DNA of 20,227 bases from Elysia marginata (GCA_019649035.1 BMAT01001966.1:145010-165236); one strand, 5' to 3'; counted from the first letter of the stretch, positions 9,540 to 18,842 are shown. Notes: generated from the letters alone by a model not told the origin. Made by a program: numbers and translations.

Positions 9540-9553
9540 TCAAAAATCAAGGG
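9540..9553 (+). repeat. Target-site duplication, left copy
   Basis: TCAAAAATCAAGGG is an exact 14-bp match to 9842-9855 and flanks the SINE. A duplication of this length is the signature of insertion by LINE-driven target-primed reverse transcription. Confidence 0.9.
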
Positions 9554-9841
9554 TTTGGTTGTTTCAATTTTAACGTCTCTTTTTCAACTACAAAGTTATA
9601 TCAGAGACGGCGCTTGGCACAATTGAAAGCGTGTTGTTACACTGTGATGTAAGGAGCGCTTGCATACACCACACTCATTCACATCCTGACAAAGGGCCGA
9701 CCAGACTTAGCACTAAATCCATAATGCAAGACACTAAGCGGATCAGCTGCTATTACCAATTTTAAAGTCTTTGGTTTGACTCGGCCGGGGATCGAACCAC
9801 GTACCTCTGAGCGATTGTCTTACCGCTAGGCAAAGAGCCGG
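9554..9841 (-). mobile_element. tRNA-derived SINE, 288 bp, full length
   Basis: Read on the minus strand, the element starts CCGGCTCTTTGCC with a tRNA-like head: an A-box-like TTGCCTAGCGG (9823-9833) and a perfect B box GGTTCGATCCC (9788-9798), followed by GGCCGAGTC. These form an internal RNA polymerase III promoter. About 190 bp of unrelated body follow, and then a 3' end with GAGACGTTAAAATTG and a short TTGAAACAACC-like tail. Tails containing GACGTTAAA recall SINEs mobilised by RTE-type LINEs (family knowledge, not proven here). It has no coding capacity and depends on a partner LINE. Exact 14-bp direct repeats flank it, so both boundaries are secure and the insertion is fairly young. Confidence 0.9.
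9788..9798 (-). promoter_or_regulatory. RNA polymerase III B box of the SINE
   Basis: The minus strand reads GGTTCGATCCC, which matches the B-box consensus GGTTCGANTCC closely. It lies 24 nt from the A-box-like D-arm (9823-9833), a little closer than in many tRNAs. Confidence 0.85.
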
Positions 9842-9855
9842 TCAAAAATCAAGGG
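9842..9855 (+). repeat. Target-site duplication, right copy
   Basis: This is an exact repeat of 9540-9553 and adjoins the 5' (tRNA-like) end of the minus-strand SINE. Confidence 0.9.
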
Positions 9856-9896
9856 AAGCAGATGTTTTATCTATTACGCTCACGGTCATAGTGTTA

Positions 9897-9962
9897 CTAG
9901 AGATAAATAGAGGGAGACAGAAAAAGACAGCGATTCAGAGAGAGAGAGAGACAGTGAGAGAG
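9897..9962 (+). repeat. GA-rich simple sequence
   Basis: The stretch is purine-rich with (AG)7-type runs at 9937-9950 and GAGAGAGA at 9955-9962, interrupted by ACAGT. It is a degenerate GA microsatellite. Confidence 0.75.
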
Positions 9963-10195
9963 AATAAATCTTGGGTTAGCCTCAATGTGAGGAATCTTTA
10001 CATGGATCTGTGATGGCAGCTGCAACACAACTTGGGTCTCTGCTAGTCTTCTTATCAGGTAATTATCGTCTAAGATGATACATATTTTTAAATTTATACA
10101 TTCCTGCATTATATATTGCTGATAAATGGAAACACTGTTGTCAGTAGACTTGCATGCCATCAATGTTTTGTTCTTCAGTTTTAAAGTATAATATG
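9963..10195. other. Non-coding stretch
   Basis: The minus-strand 112-codon frame that overlaps this region (9897-10235) takes its Leu/Ser-rich end from the GA simple sequence and spans repeat copy B, so I do not call it a gene. Confidence 0.5.
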
Positions 10196-10273
10196 AAAGA
10201 AAAAGTTTGAAGATGATATGAGATTGTATTGTCAATACAGAAGCTTGTATAATTCTTTTTCATATCGTCATTG
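10196..10273 (+). repeat. Dispersed repeat, copy B
   Basis: This is the second copy of the repeat at 8664-8739, in the same orientation and about 1.5 kb away. The conserved core words are TCAATAC, GAAGCTT, TTCTTTT and GTCATTG. Confidence 0.7.
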
Positions 10274-11219
10274 AAAATGGTTTCTTTAGCGCTAACTTCT
10301 TACCTGACGTTGTTGATATTAAACCCAATATTGCAAAAGACCGATGCTGCGTCTGAATGGAGGCTACGATTAAAGTTTTAAACTTAATTTGAGAGTTTGT
10401 TTTATTCATTATGAGGATCTGATCCTTCTTTGTTTGTTAATCTAGGTACAATGATCTCCTCTTTTAAGTTTATTCAATAAACGTAAAAAGTGTTATCTTG
10501 TATACCTCTTACTCATTCATTGTCTAATCTTTCTCTTTCTTCACCCCCTGCCCTGTTTGTGTCTTTCCGTCTGTTTCCTCATTTGTATTCCTTCCTTTTT
10601 ATCTTACATTCTCGCTCCATTTTTCTCAAATCCTGATAATGTTTCTTCCATTTTTTTCTTTACATTTAACGGCATGTGTTACTTACCCTTTATCATAATT
10701 TTGTAGTCAGTTATACGTTTTGATAAAAAAATACGCGGTTCAAGTTCAGTTGGTAAAGGCCTTTAGGTTGAATCCATAAAGCGTATAATCTTTACACGCC
10801 CTACCCATTCATTGCCCATCTGCCAATTTCAATGGGTTTTTTAATCTCTATATTCAGAACGAAGGTATACGATCAGACCTTAACTTGTCTTCTTTATTTT
10901 TATAAGGAGCCGTAATGATGTACAGTGCTTTCCATATTTCTCAAGTTACACAGGTAAACTAAACTAAAACATCTACTGTACCAATTCCTTGATCGATCTT
11001 GCAGACTTGCAAATCAATTGGACACACGGATAAACTTGTCAACAGTGTGGAGAATGGAAGGCATCTCTACCAATCCTATATTTCTTGGTTACCGTTTTCA
11101 TTCTATGGGTCCGAGTTACACTCCTTGCTTCTAAACCAAACCTAATCTGAGATAAAGCCCCTGATCCTGGCTGATTGCTTTATTTAATTTCCGATGTGAG
11201 GGCTTTTGGCGAACTAATT
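10274..11219. other. Non-coding stretch, partly pyrimidine-rich
   Basis: I see no gene here. 10501-10630 is CT-rich. At 10743-10775, TTCAGTTGGTAAAG and GGTTGAATCC look like tRNA D-arm and T-arm words but are only about 8 nt apart. At most this is a collapsed SINE head. Confidence 0.5.
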
Positions 11220-11780
11220 TCCTCTTTCTATCAAACATTTTTGTTCCCCTTTTTTTTCTTTTTTTTTGTTGTTTCTAATATTTTCTATTTATTTATTATT
11301 ATTTCTGTATCTCGATTTGGGTTGCCTTCATTTTATCTACCGTTTTGTCAACCCCCTCTCTATATATCTCTCTCTTCTCTATGCTCTATCACTGCCTGTA
11401 GGACAATATTTTTGTTATTTGTTTATTCATCGTCTTTCGCTCAATATGCCTTTTTCTTCGTTGATACCAATCTCAATCTTTATATTAATACTAGTTATGA
11501 CAGCACGTGCTTCGCATCGGTGATTGATTGGGTACAGTAAAAGAAAAGTATGACACCGCCTAAAGCTTTAAACGTTCCTTATATTTCTATAGTCCGTGAT
11601 ATCTTTCAACGACCACCCTCCCATTCCATCCACACACACTCACATTTTCTGTTTGTATGTCCATCTTTCTCACCTCACTCCCTTTTTTTCTCACTTAACC
11701 CTATTTATTTGACTCCCGCTCACATTCTCTATCACCCCACACACCCCCTCAAAAAAATTACGAGCGTTTAAAAAACATTT
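11220..11780 (+). other. Pyrimidine-rich region
   Basis: The plus strand is dominated by T and C, with T runs near 11250-11268 and repeated CTCTCT, CACAC and TTCTC words. Open frames here (11175-11540, 11266-11523 and 11550-11771) translate to Phe/Leu/Ser/Tyr/Pro-rich peptides and are composition artefacts. The region mirrors the purine-rich belt at 2384-3090 in character. Confidence 0.6.
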
Positions 11781-12337
11781 CCTCCTTTTTTTGATAATTC
11801 TCTGTGACATTCTCTGCCATTACGGTAGCCTGCATGACATAATAGGCCACCAAACAAAAGAGATGTTCCGTTCCATTAAACTTCTCAAAAAACAATAATC
11901 AAAATTTAATTTTTTTGGTCATTAAGCCTCATCTGAGATTTTAATAGGAAATAGGAGGTAAGTGTTTTATTTTTTATTTCATTCATAAAACCTATCAAGG
12001 CTGAAAGTATGAAGCCCTTTTCAAAGAAAAAAGTTGATCTATGTTTAAATTTTAGTTTATAGTTTATTATTGGCACCAAGTCTAGAGCCATTTTGAAACC
12101 TAGATCACAAATAGTGGTGAACACTTTCATTCACAAAGTTTATCATGATCCCAACTGCATTTTTAGCCTTTGCATTAGCGATGATGCGCAAGGCATAACG
12201 TTAAATCATTCATAAAAATCTAACACCGCCTGAATTCGTATTGTGCATTATTTTCTTTCATCTGAGAAAAATTTAATGCGCAAAAAAATACGCATGGAAA
12301 GTATAGATCGTTTAAACACACCCTTGGCGCCAGCTCA
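11781..12337. other. AT-rich non-coding stretch
   Basis: I see no gene, RNA or repeat here. The 74-codon minus frame at 11906-12130 has no recognisable features. Confidence 0.5.
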
Positions 12338-12403
12338 GCGCGTTTTGTCATAAATGTTACATGTTTTGTTGCGCGTTTTGTCATAAATGTTACATGGTTT
12401 GTC
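12338..12403 (+). repeat. 33-bp tandem duplication
   Basis: Two adjacent 33-bp units (12338-12370 and 12371-12403) starting GCGCGTTTTGTCATAAATG are identical at 31 of 33 positions. A partial third copy, GTTTGTCATAA, follows from 12397. The near identity suggests a recent duplication. The minus-strand frame across it repeats TFMTKRA only because the DNA repeats in a multiple of three. Confidence 0.92.
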
Positions 12404-14833
12404 ATAATTTTTTTCAAAAATTAAAATGAAATTGCTGTCGTCGTTTTTTTCTTCATTCTAAAAAGTAGCCTAATACACTCCTCAGTACGCCTAGAATCTT
12501 TAAGTCAAAATTGAAGGAGTGTGTTTGGGGTTTTCGGCGTCGTTAGCTGAGGCTACAAACATGCTTACAAATAATGACAAACACTCATACAAAGATACAG
12601 AATTTTCATTTTTATAAAATAGACGTCCTTTTTATCTGAGTATTCGCTTGTGTACAATTGACTTAGCGTTGATTAATATATCCATTCCGATTCCTGGTTC
12701 ACGCCATTCGATATACTGATCTTTCAACCACGCCATCTACTTTTAATACTGTTTACAAGATACTTTTTTAACTAAAATGTACTTAGATTTTCTTCTGTGA
12801 TGGGTTGTGGCCTTTATTTTAACAGGATCCCGATAGTTGTCGTCATCTTGTCAGTTCTATACTCTGACTTGTATGAGGACGTTTTTGTGCCTTGTATGCA
12901 TGTACTACTGGTACGTGCATGAAGTGTGCAAAATCAAGCTCATGAAAGATCAATTATCATAAAAATTCTACTTTTGTGGGAAGCTTCAGGAACTGACTTT
13001 CCAATGTCGGTGTTTGTTCCAATCTGCAAAACAAAACAAAAAACTTTGTTTTTGGAAGCTTTGTCTTTGACCGAAAACAGTGTTGCTCTGCTAGAAATAA
13101 AACTATTGTAAAACCTATCAAACTGACTATACAAGTGTTTTGGTGGAGATTTCCAAATAGAACGAGACAGTGACAAAAAGGCCGTTGCCCTCGCCTTCTG
13201 AGATTGGGCTAGCAAATATTTGCCCATATTGATTTCGTTGCTGTGTCTAGCAAGAGAATGTATTAGTTTTCTTGATACCACTCTAGTGCTGATTGTTCAG
13301 ATGGGATGCGGGAATCATGAGTCAAGATGGCTACGGATGTTGCGGTCTTGAGGTTGGCTGGGTGTTTTACAGAGACAATGTATCATCATACATTTCCTTA
13401 ATGGTTTGAGCTATCAAGAGTCGAGTGGTTGATGAGAGAGAAGTTTTAAATTGGTTAGTCTCGAATAAATGTTTTATGTGAGAGGTCAAAAATAAAACTG
13501 GAAAATACCATGGGAGTTAGTATCCCTGATGGGTATTCGTTAGCTCATCTACTTGAGTGTAAACTCTTTTCCGAGATCAGTATGTAACATAAACACATTT
13601 CTAGTTCAAAAACTCATCTTCACAGGTTTTAGTTGACAATGCAAATAGCGTTTTTCATTGTCATTCTTTTGCTCATTGTTTGCTATACACAACTGTAAAC
13701 AGTTTCTGTGCTGTCATCACAAAATTAGGGTTTGTTCATGTATTGTTGTTTTGTTGGTTTTTTTTTGTTTGCTTTGTTTTAGTTTGATTTGACTGATAAT
13801 GTATTTTTTCTTATATGAAATTACTTCTTTTTCCTTGTAAACAGGAAAGCAATTGCTTAAGGAACAAGAATTTTTTTATCGATTTGTGTATACATATATA
13901 CATTACAGTCAATTTTCCATAAAAATGAGAATTTCAGCCGAGTATCAACATACAATTTTATTAGTTTGTTATTCATAGATTTTGAACATTCGGGTCACAA
14001 AAGATTCTCATGCAAACCATGTTTGGCGTTAACCTTCCCTGTTACATTGCATATTTTAAACAAATCTGGCTTGCTTGTCGGTAACAGCACTAGTGTGTAT
14101 ACATAAGTTAGCTCTACTGATACAAATCATTGTTGTTTTAACTAAGAATAATTACCGGTTTTCAATCTGTTTTCTGCTGTTTTTGTAATCGGACAACTGC
14201 AAGCATTGAAGAACACGTTAATTTATGTTTTGCTTTTGACTCGATGCTAGAACAATATTCTGACGATAACAATGATGGTTGTTTTTTTATTAAGACTAAT
14301 AAATGATGTGAAATTATTTTTCGATTTTTCCTGGACTAAATTTGCACTCATGTGCATGCAATGGTTTTTTTCTACCCAGATGTTGATTTCATCGGGTATC
14401 CAGAACCACTGCCATCATTTCCTGAAAAATAATACTTTTGAAACAAAGTAACACTTTTAGCTTTTTTGTTTAACCTTATAAATGATGCAACTTCTTTTGT
14501 ATACCAACAGATGAGCTGATAACACCCAACGGAGTTCGAATGTGTTATTATTATAATTAGCGTCTTTTCTATTTCAAGATAATCTTCGAGAAGTTGACAG
14601 GACTGTGAAAGGTTGCTAAATTTTTGTATGCACGCAATGTATGACTTTTCCTAGTGTTCATTTTCTTTCAGGGGGGTTTTGGAGATAATCACCCATCATA
14701 AAATGCAATTTTATATATAAAAAAAATAATAATAGATCAATATCCTCACACAGAACCACAGCGTTTTACTATTATTTTATTATTACATTTTTACTGATCG
14801 GTAACTATGTCGTCAATTTCCTTGTTATTTTAG
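12404..14833. other. AT-rich non-coding stretch
   Basis: I see no gene here. A strong hairpin at 12896-12920 is listed separately. Frames at 12926-13111 (+) and 12940-13281 (-) overlap each other and show no domain. T-rich runs occur near 13740-13780. Confidence 0.55.
12896..12920. repeat. Short inverted repeat
   Basis: ATGCATGTAC and GTACGTGCAT pair at 9 of 10 positions (10 if G-T pairs in RNA are counted) around a 5-nt loop, TACTG. The function is unknown. Confidence 0.6.
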
Positions 14834-15088
14834 CTAGACCATCTTATCGCAGGCTGTTTATGCAACATAAGTTTCATAATGTATAAAATTAATCATTCGC
14901 TGCAAATTATTCCTTTTTCAATAAAAGAGAGGCCTGATTTTCTCAATGTAGCCACACAAGCGAGCACTCTAAATTTACGCGGAAACATGCCCAAAGACGG
15001 TAACTCAATTAAACTAACTCTGCGCCCACACCATCTTTTAGCGCAAGTCGAAACTCTGGCATCAGGCCCTCTTTTGCAAGCACGCTAG
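14834..15088 (+). CDS. Unrecognised open frame, 84 codons, candidate terminal exon
   Basis: The frame is open from immediately after a good acceptor match (TTGTTATTTTAG, AG at 14832-14833) to TAG at 15086-15088. An internal ATG at 14879 would give 69 residues. The composition is balanced, with Pro, Gly, Arg, His and Gln late in the frame, and the 3' half is GC-richer than the flanks, which is more gene-like than most frames here. I recognise no domain, and no donor is needed if this is a last exon. The nearest AATAAA is at 15506. Chance remains possible. Confidence 0.2.
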   Translation, partial: LDHLIAGCLCNISFIMYKINHSLQIIPFSIKERPDFLNVATQASTLNLRGNMPKDGNSIKLTLRPHHLLAQVETLASGPLLQAR

Positions 15089-15979
15089 ATTATAACCCCG
15101 GCTATGAACTTTTATTCACTGATTCCAGTTTTCTAAAACAGTCTTGTTTTTTTTAGTAAAAATTTGTCTTCACTTTCATACCAGAGTTCAGTATCTCCTT
15201 GAAGTATAGCTCTCTCAAGTTTAAAATTTGTCCTCGCATGCCATTAATCAGAGACCTTGATTAGAGCTCAACTTTCATGAGTTCAAAATCTAGCTTCGGA
15301 TTTTCATGTTCGTTTCAGATTTTTCGTCGTTAATTTAGTGGGCCATACTCAATCCCAGCTTCCATTTCGACTCCAGCTAGTTGACAAGACCTAAGAGTGT
15401 AAACTGCCGCGTCACGACTTCAGTTTGAGGTACTAGTCTTAACAAAGAATTTTTTTTTTAATTTGTTCCGAAGTACGTTAATTGAACCTATCTTATACAT
15501 TAGGTAATAAATTCATTTCCAAGCAGTGTTTAAAAATCTGTGTGTCTATTAAATGTTAAAATGTAGATTATTTGTAAAACAATAATGGTGTTTCATTGTA
15601 AAAGCCCGATTTCAAGTTAAAAAAATTAATGATACAAAATATTTTATGAGACCTTAACTTGCTAGTTGACTGAAACGTCTTCATTTGAAGTCAGAAATGG
15701 TTAAAGAGGAACGCTAATGGTGTTAATAGTACTTGATGCTTGAGTAAATTTGCAGTCATCAGCGGATCATTTTGATTAATCTGAGTGGGCTCATGTAAAG
15801 GTCTCAAAAAAGAAATTGATAATTTTGTAAACTCCCATTATTTGACAACGGCTACGATTTCCGTGTGACGATCTGGTACCAAAAGTCCAAGCAAAATGTT
15901 ACCATAAATTTCCTGCCTCTGAAATCAAATTACAAGCGAGAGAAAAACTTGGATGAACCGTTGGTAGTGAAGGATGTGA
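15089..15979. other. Non-coding stretch
   Basis: I see no gene here. AGTTTAAAATTTG (15218) and AGTTCAAAATCTA (15280), each with AGCTC upstream and a CATG nearby, suggest a weak two-copy repeat about 62 bp apart. Confidence 0.45.
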
Positions 15980-16125
15980 CTAGACCTCTGAGCGGATAGT
16001 CCAGTGTGGATAGTTCAATCTCGACTCGGTCTGCTAGTCCAAGACTGATGACCGCTGAAGGAACTGGCCGACAGGCAGAGGTGACCTTTGACCCAGTTGG
16101 TGTATTGTTGTCTCAGAGAAAACGT
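15980..16125 (+). mobile_element. Possible degenerate tRNA-derived SINE fragment
   Basis: TAGACCTCTGAGCGGATAGT, then GTGTGG and a weak B box (AGTTCAATCTC, 16012-16022) followed by GACTCGGTC, resemble the 3' half of a tRNA-like SINE head. Compare GGTTCGATCCC...GGCCGAGTC in the intact element at 9554-9841. GC-richer sequence continues to about 16125. The D-arm half and any duplication are missing. The boundaries are approximate. Confidence 0.3.
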
Positions 16126-16734
16126 GGAGAATAGTATCTAGTCCGCCACTTGCACCCTTTATATTTAAAAACCTGTTCGTTCTTTACTTTCCTACTCCGC
16201 TCTCTGCTTTTTTTCTATACTCGCACATTTTTCTTGTGTTTGCTGCACGTCTCTATGTTCAATTGTTTTTTTTACATATTCTAACCATTTCATGGTAACT
16301 GGAAAAAAACTGGAAAAGAGGATGATTTTAAAGAGAGGTTTAGCGAACTAAAAGAAAACACTTTTGAAACCATATATATAGAGAGAGGCTCACCAGATTA
16401 TCTTGTATGCAGGAAGCCTAAGCACATCAATAGTCTTCTTACTACAGACAAAACAAATTCCGATTTCTGATAAAGAACAAGAAAACTATAAAACTAAATA
16501 AGCGAAATCCGGGATGCCCATGTTTAACGACAGTAAATTTTAAAAGGTGGACAGTTGTTCCTTAGATCAAGCCTCCTATTTTACTTGGTTAGCAGATCCA
16601 GACCTCGAATATAGAAAAAACAAGGTCAAATATGATGGAGTGCTTGGGTGAAAATGTTTTGATATCGTTATTTTTGTGAATTTGTTTTTACCTCAGTGCT
16701 ACAATTGTTTTGTTTTTATGTTTGCTTTTTATAG
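16126..16734. other. AT-rich non-coding stretch
   Basis: I see no gene here. A near pure-T pyrimidine tract ending in ATAG (AG at 16733-16734) leads into the candidate exon that follows. Confidence 0.5.
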
Positions 16735-16894
16735 GTCCAGCCTATACCATCAAAATAAAATTCCAAATTTTGATATAACCACGATGTTGAGAACAAGTCC
16801 GCGAACACTTTTTAACCAAAAACACATCAACATGTCACGCCAAACAAAGACAGGTCGGCTGCCTCGCGCTGGGAGTGAAGTCAGTGGTGTTTTC
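16735..16894 (+). other. Candidate 160-nt internal exon with open frame
   Basis: A T-rich tract ending TTTTTATAG precedes 160 nt that close with TTC|GTGAGT (GT at 16895-16896), a consensus donor. One frame stays open across the exon and beyond (to 16990). It encodes about 53 residues, including SSLYHQNKIPNF and, nearer the end, SRQTKTGRLPRAG. I know no matching family. The rise in GC and the CpG sites in its 3' half support something functional, but chance splice matches are common. Confidence 0.2.
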
Positions 16895-16914
16895 GTGAGT
16901 ATCTTTCACGCCAG

Positions 16915-16924
16915 TCTCGCGAGA
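16915..16924. promoter_or_regulatory. TCTCGCGAGA palindrome (BANP/CGCG-type motif)
   Basis: This is a perfect 10-bp palindrome identical to the CGCG element bound by BANP in mammalian CpG-island promoters. It sits in a locally GC- and CpG-richer patch (about 16840-17045) in an otherwise AT-rich window. Whether invertebrate BANP-like proteins use it here is inference. Confidence 0.35.
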
Positions 16925-16990
16925 TTACCGAGAGACACATCTTCTCAGGGCAGGCAAGAGAACCATCCTCGGCTAGATGTGGTCTCCTAA

Positions 16991-17188
16991 TCTTAACAAA
17001 TTGGGAGCCGGCTCGATTCCTTTCCTGCTTCCCTCCCCTTGTCTCAACTCATCATAGTCAGGAGTCGCATAAACCACATTACATGGCCTTATTTTTTTTC
17101 TCTTACTTTTACGTCCTATGTTTTCCATTTCTCAAGCTATGCTGGGCTGACTTGATTACTTATGACCAAGACAGAGATCCCAGGGAAA
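16991..17188. other. Short non-coding stretch
   Basis: The first half is C/T-rich (TTCCTGCTTCCCTCCCC near 17024-17040). I see no gene. Confidence 0.5.
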
Positions 17189-17602
17189 TCACAACCATTC
17201 CTGTATTGACCGAGAGTGGAGAAAAGAGAAAGGATGTATCATAGTGGGTGACATATTGGTCAGGAAATTTGCCGTGTACAGCGCGGGCTGGGTAGTGGTT
17301 TGACTTTTCCTCCGGACCTGGCAAGGTTGCTCTTTCACTCTAAAGTCTAATCTTTTCGATAAATCACATAACTCTCCCTGTCGGTTTGATACAATAACAA
17401 TGATTAAAGCAAGTTGACAAAACAACTGCTGCAGATGATTGATAATACTTGTAATAACCAAAACTGTAAAAACGTATGTGGCAACACATGAAAACCAGAT
17501 AATGGCGCAGTATTGAACAAAGAAGAACAAAAAACAACAACCCCCAAGAAAAAAGAAAACAAACATCTCTTTAACTGTTGTAAACATGCAGTGTAGTACC
17601 AC
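17189..17602 (-). other. Unassigned minus-strand open frame, 137 codons
   Basis: This is the longest ATG-started frame in the window. Residues about 10-70 are very hydrophobic, with roughly two to three membrane-like segments (FVFFFLGGCCFLFFF, then a second Ile/Val/Phe-rich run). The remaining half is polar with Arg, Gln and Thr. The Phe-rich start comes from an A-rich plus strand, so composition explains part of it. I see no domain, signal-peptide cleavage site or supporting neighbour. It is less likely than the others to be pure chance by length, but I would not call it a gene. Confidence 0.12.
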
Positions 17603-17658
17603 TTCATTGGTCTACACGACAAACCTGATGTAAGGGAATGTTCAATAATGGCTTAGGC

Positions 17659-17727
17659 GGAGGAGGAGGAGGAGAAGAAGAAGAAGAAGAAGAAGAAGAA
17701 GAAGAAGAAGAAGAAGAAGAAAAAGAA
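17659..17727 (+). repeat. (GGA)5-(GAA)16 pure purine tract
   Basis: 69 uninterrupted purines: (GGA)5 at 17659-17673, then (GAA)16 to 17721 and AAAAGA-type decay. Six closely spaced GG pairs (from 17656, across one C) could fold into a two-tier G-quadruplex. The GAA run could form triplex or sticky DNA, as GAA repeats in human FXN do. Confidence 0.97.
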
Positions 17728-18329
17728 CCTATTCCTTATAATTTCGTGCGTGTATAAGCACTAATGATAATCACCCTGTCGTGATCATCTCGTTTCGTTT
17801 GTAATACAAAGAGGTGCATTATTTCAAAAACCATGAACTATGTTAACGATTTCATCACGGACACTGTAGTTACCAAGGCACAGGTCTCACAACAAGTCCA
17901 ATGAGTCGGATGTCGCGATCCTAACATGACAAGCCGTAGTTACTTTGAACAGTGCAGTTTTCTAGAGTTACTAACTTTAACATTTTCATCAAGTTATCCC
18001 AATTGCGTTGAGTGATATTCAAAATTTTGTTGATTTAATGTTTAAACATCAAAACCATATCTCCTGTAATAAGACTTTTTCTCGAATTAAGATACGTTTA
18101 GTACATCCGCATCCGACTCGTTCAGATTGATCGCAAGACAAATGATACTCTGGAAATAAACATATTTGTTGGCAACTTATGCGACCAAATTCTTCAAAGC
18201 GGTCGTAAAACAGGAAATGACATTTCGGTCAAGTCGAATACGAATGATATTAGCGCGAAAAAAAGGTGCTACAACACAATAATTCAGAGTCATGTAACAT
18301 AAAAAACGTATCGCGTATCTTTTGCTTCC
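17728..18329. other. Non-coding stretch
   Basis: I see no gene, RNA or repeat here. The base composition is AT-rich with scattered CpG. Confidence 0.5.
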
Positions 18330-18700
18330 TTTCCACACCAACTCCAACGGCTTGCCAGAAATACCAAGAGCGAGGCAGGCTGGACTGAAAACTTCTACAC
18401 AAGAGATCTGAAATCACCTTTATCTGCTTTTATCCATCGTCAATAAAACCGCCCGCCTGTCGAGAGTAGGGTAATGTGCACAACTTGTTCTGTGACGCCA
18501 CAGCTCTTAAGACACAAAACAGGAAGCTTTTGTTGTGCGGCGCTATCAGCGAGCTGTCTCCGTTTCCTGATTATTTGTTGAGCTACCCCTTTTATTTCTC
18601 TCGTTTACACCCCTTTGTGTTTGTTCTGAGTTTCTGCCTGCTCACCAGCTTGTGAATACTGTATGCCGAGCTGTTCTATCGCTGTAAGTTTACCTTCCTT
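18330..18700 (+). promoter_or_regulatory. GC-elevated, CpG-bearing patch, possible regulatory region or first exon
   Basis: The patch is visibly richer in G, C and CpG than its flanks (for example CCGCCCGCCTGTCGAG, and GTGCGGCGCTATCAGCGAG near 18535-18553). It contains an ETS-like CAGGAAG (18520-18526) and TTTCCTGATTATTTGTTG (18563-18580), which joins a reverse ETS core to a forkhead-like TATTTGTT. CTG|GTAAGT-type wording is incomplete, but a GTAAGT donor core lies at 18684-18689. No long frame fits. A promoter or 5' UTR exon is plausible but unproven. Confidence 0.2.
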
Positions 18701-18770
18701 AAATATGTTTTTGTTAACCACAGCACTGTTTTTGCTGTTTTTCACACCCAGCTCCTTGAATTGCCGTACA

Positions 18771-18772
<2 letters not shown>

Positions 18773-18815
<43 letters not shown>

Positions 18816-18842
18816 TCTCTCTCTTTCTTTCTTTCTCTCTTC
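18773..18842 (+). repeat. (CT)19 microsatellite with degenerate tail
   Basis: An uninterrupted (CT)19 at 18773-18810 continues as CCCTCTCT and CTTT-type variants to 18842. It creates long frames on both strands (Ser-Leu and Arg-Glu dipeptide runs) that are not genes. Confidence 0.97.

Noticed and set aside
9781..9841. Possible true tRNA gene on the minus strand
   Set aside because: The arms do not fold into a full cloverleaf. The exact duplications and the 190-bp body with a tail show that it is the head of a SINE.
9897..10235. Minus-strand 112-codon frame
   Set aside because: Its start covers dispersed repeat copy B and its end is GA simple sequence, with no domain.
10743..10775. tRNA-like D-arm and T-arm words
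   Set aside because: They are only about 8 nt apart with no room for an anticodon arm, and no body or duplication is visible.
11175..11771. Long forward open frames (121, 85 and 73 codons)
   Set aside because: They lie in a T/C-rich region and translate to Phe/Leu/Ser/Tyr/Pro-rich low-complexity peptides. Two overlap in different frames.
12220..12417. Minus-strand frame with a repeated TFMTKRA peptide
   Set aside because: The peptide repeat is the by-product of a 33-bp DNA duplication, a multiple of three.
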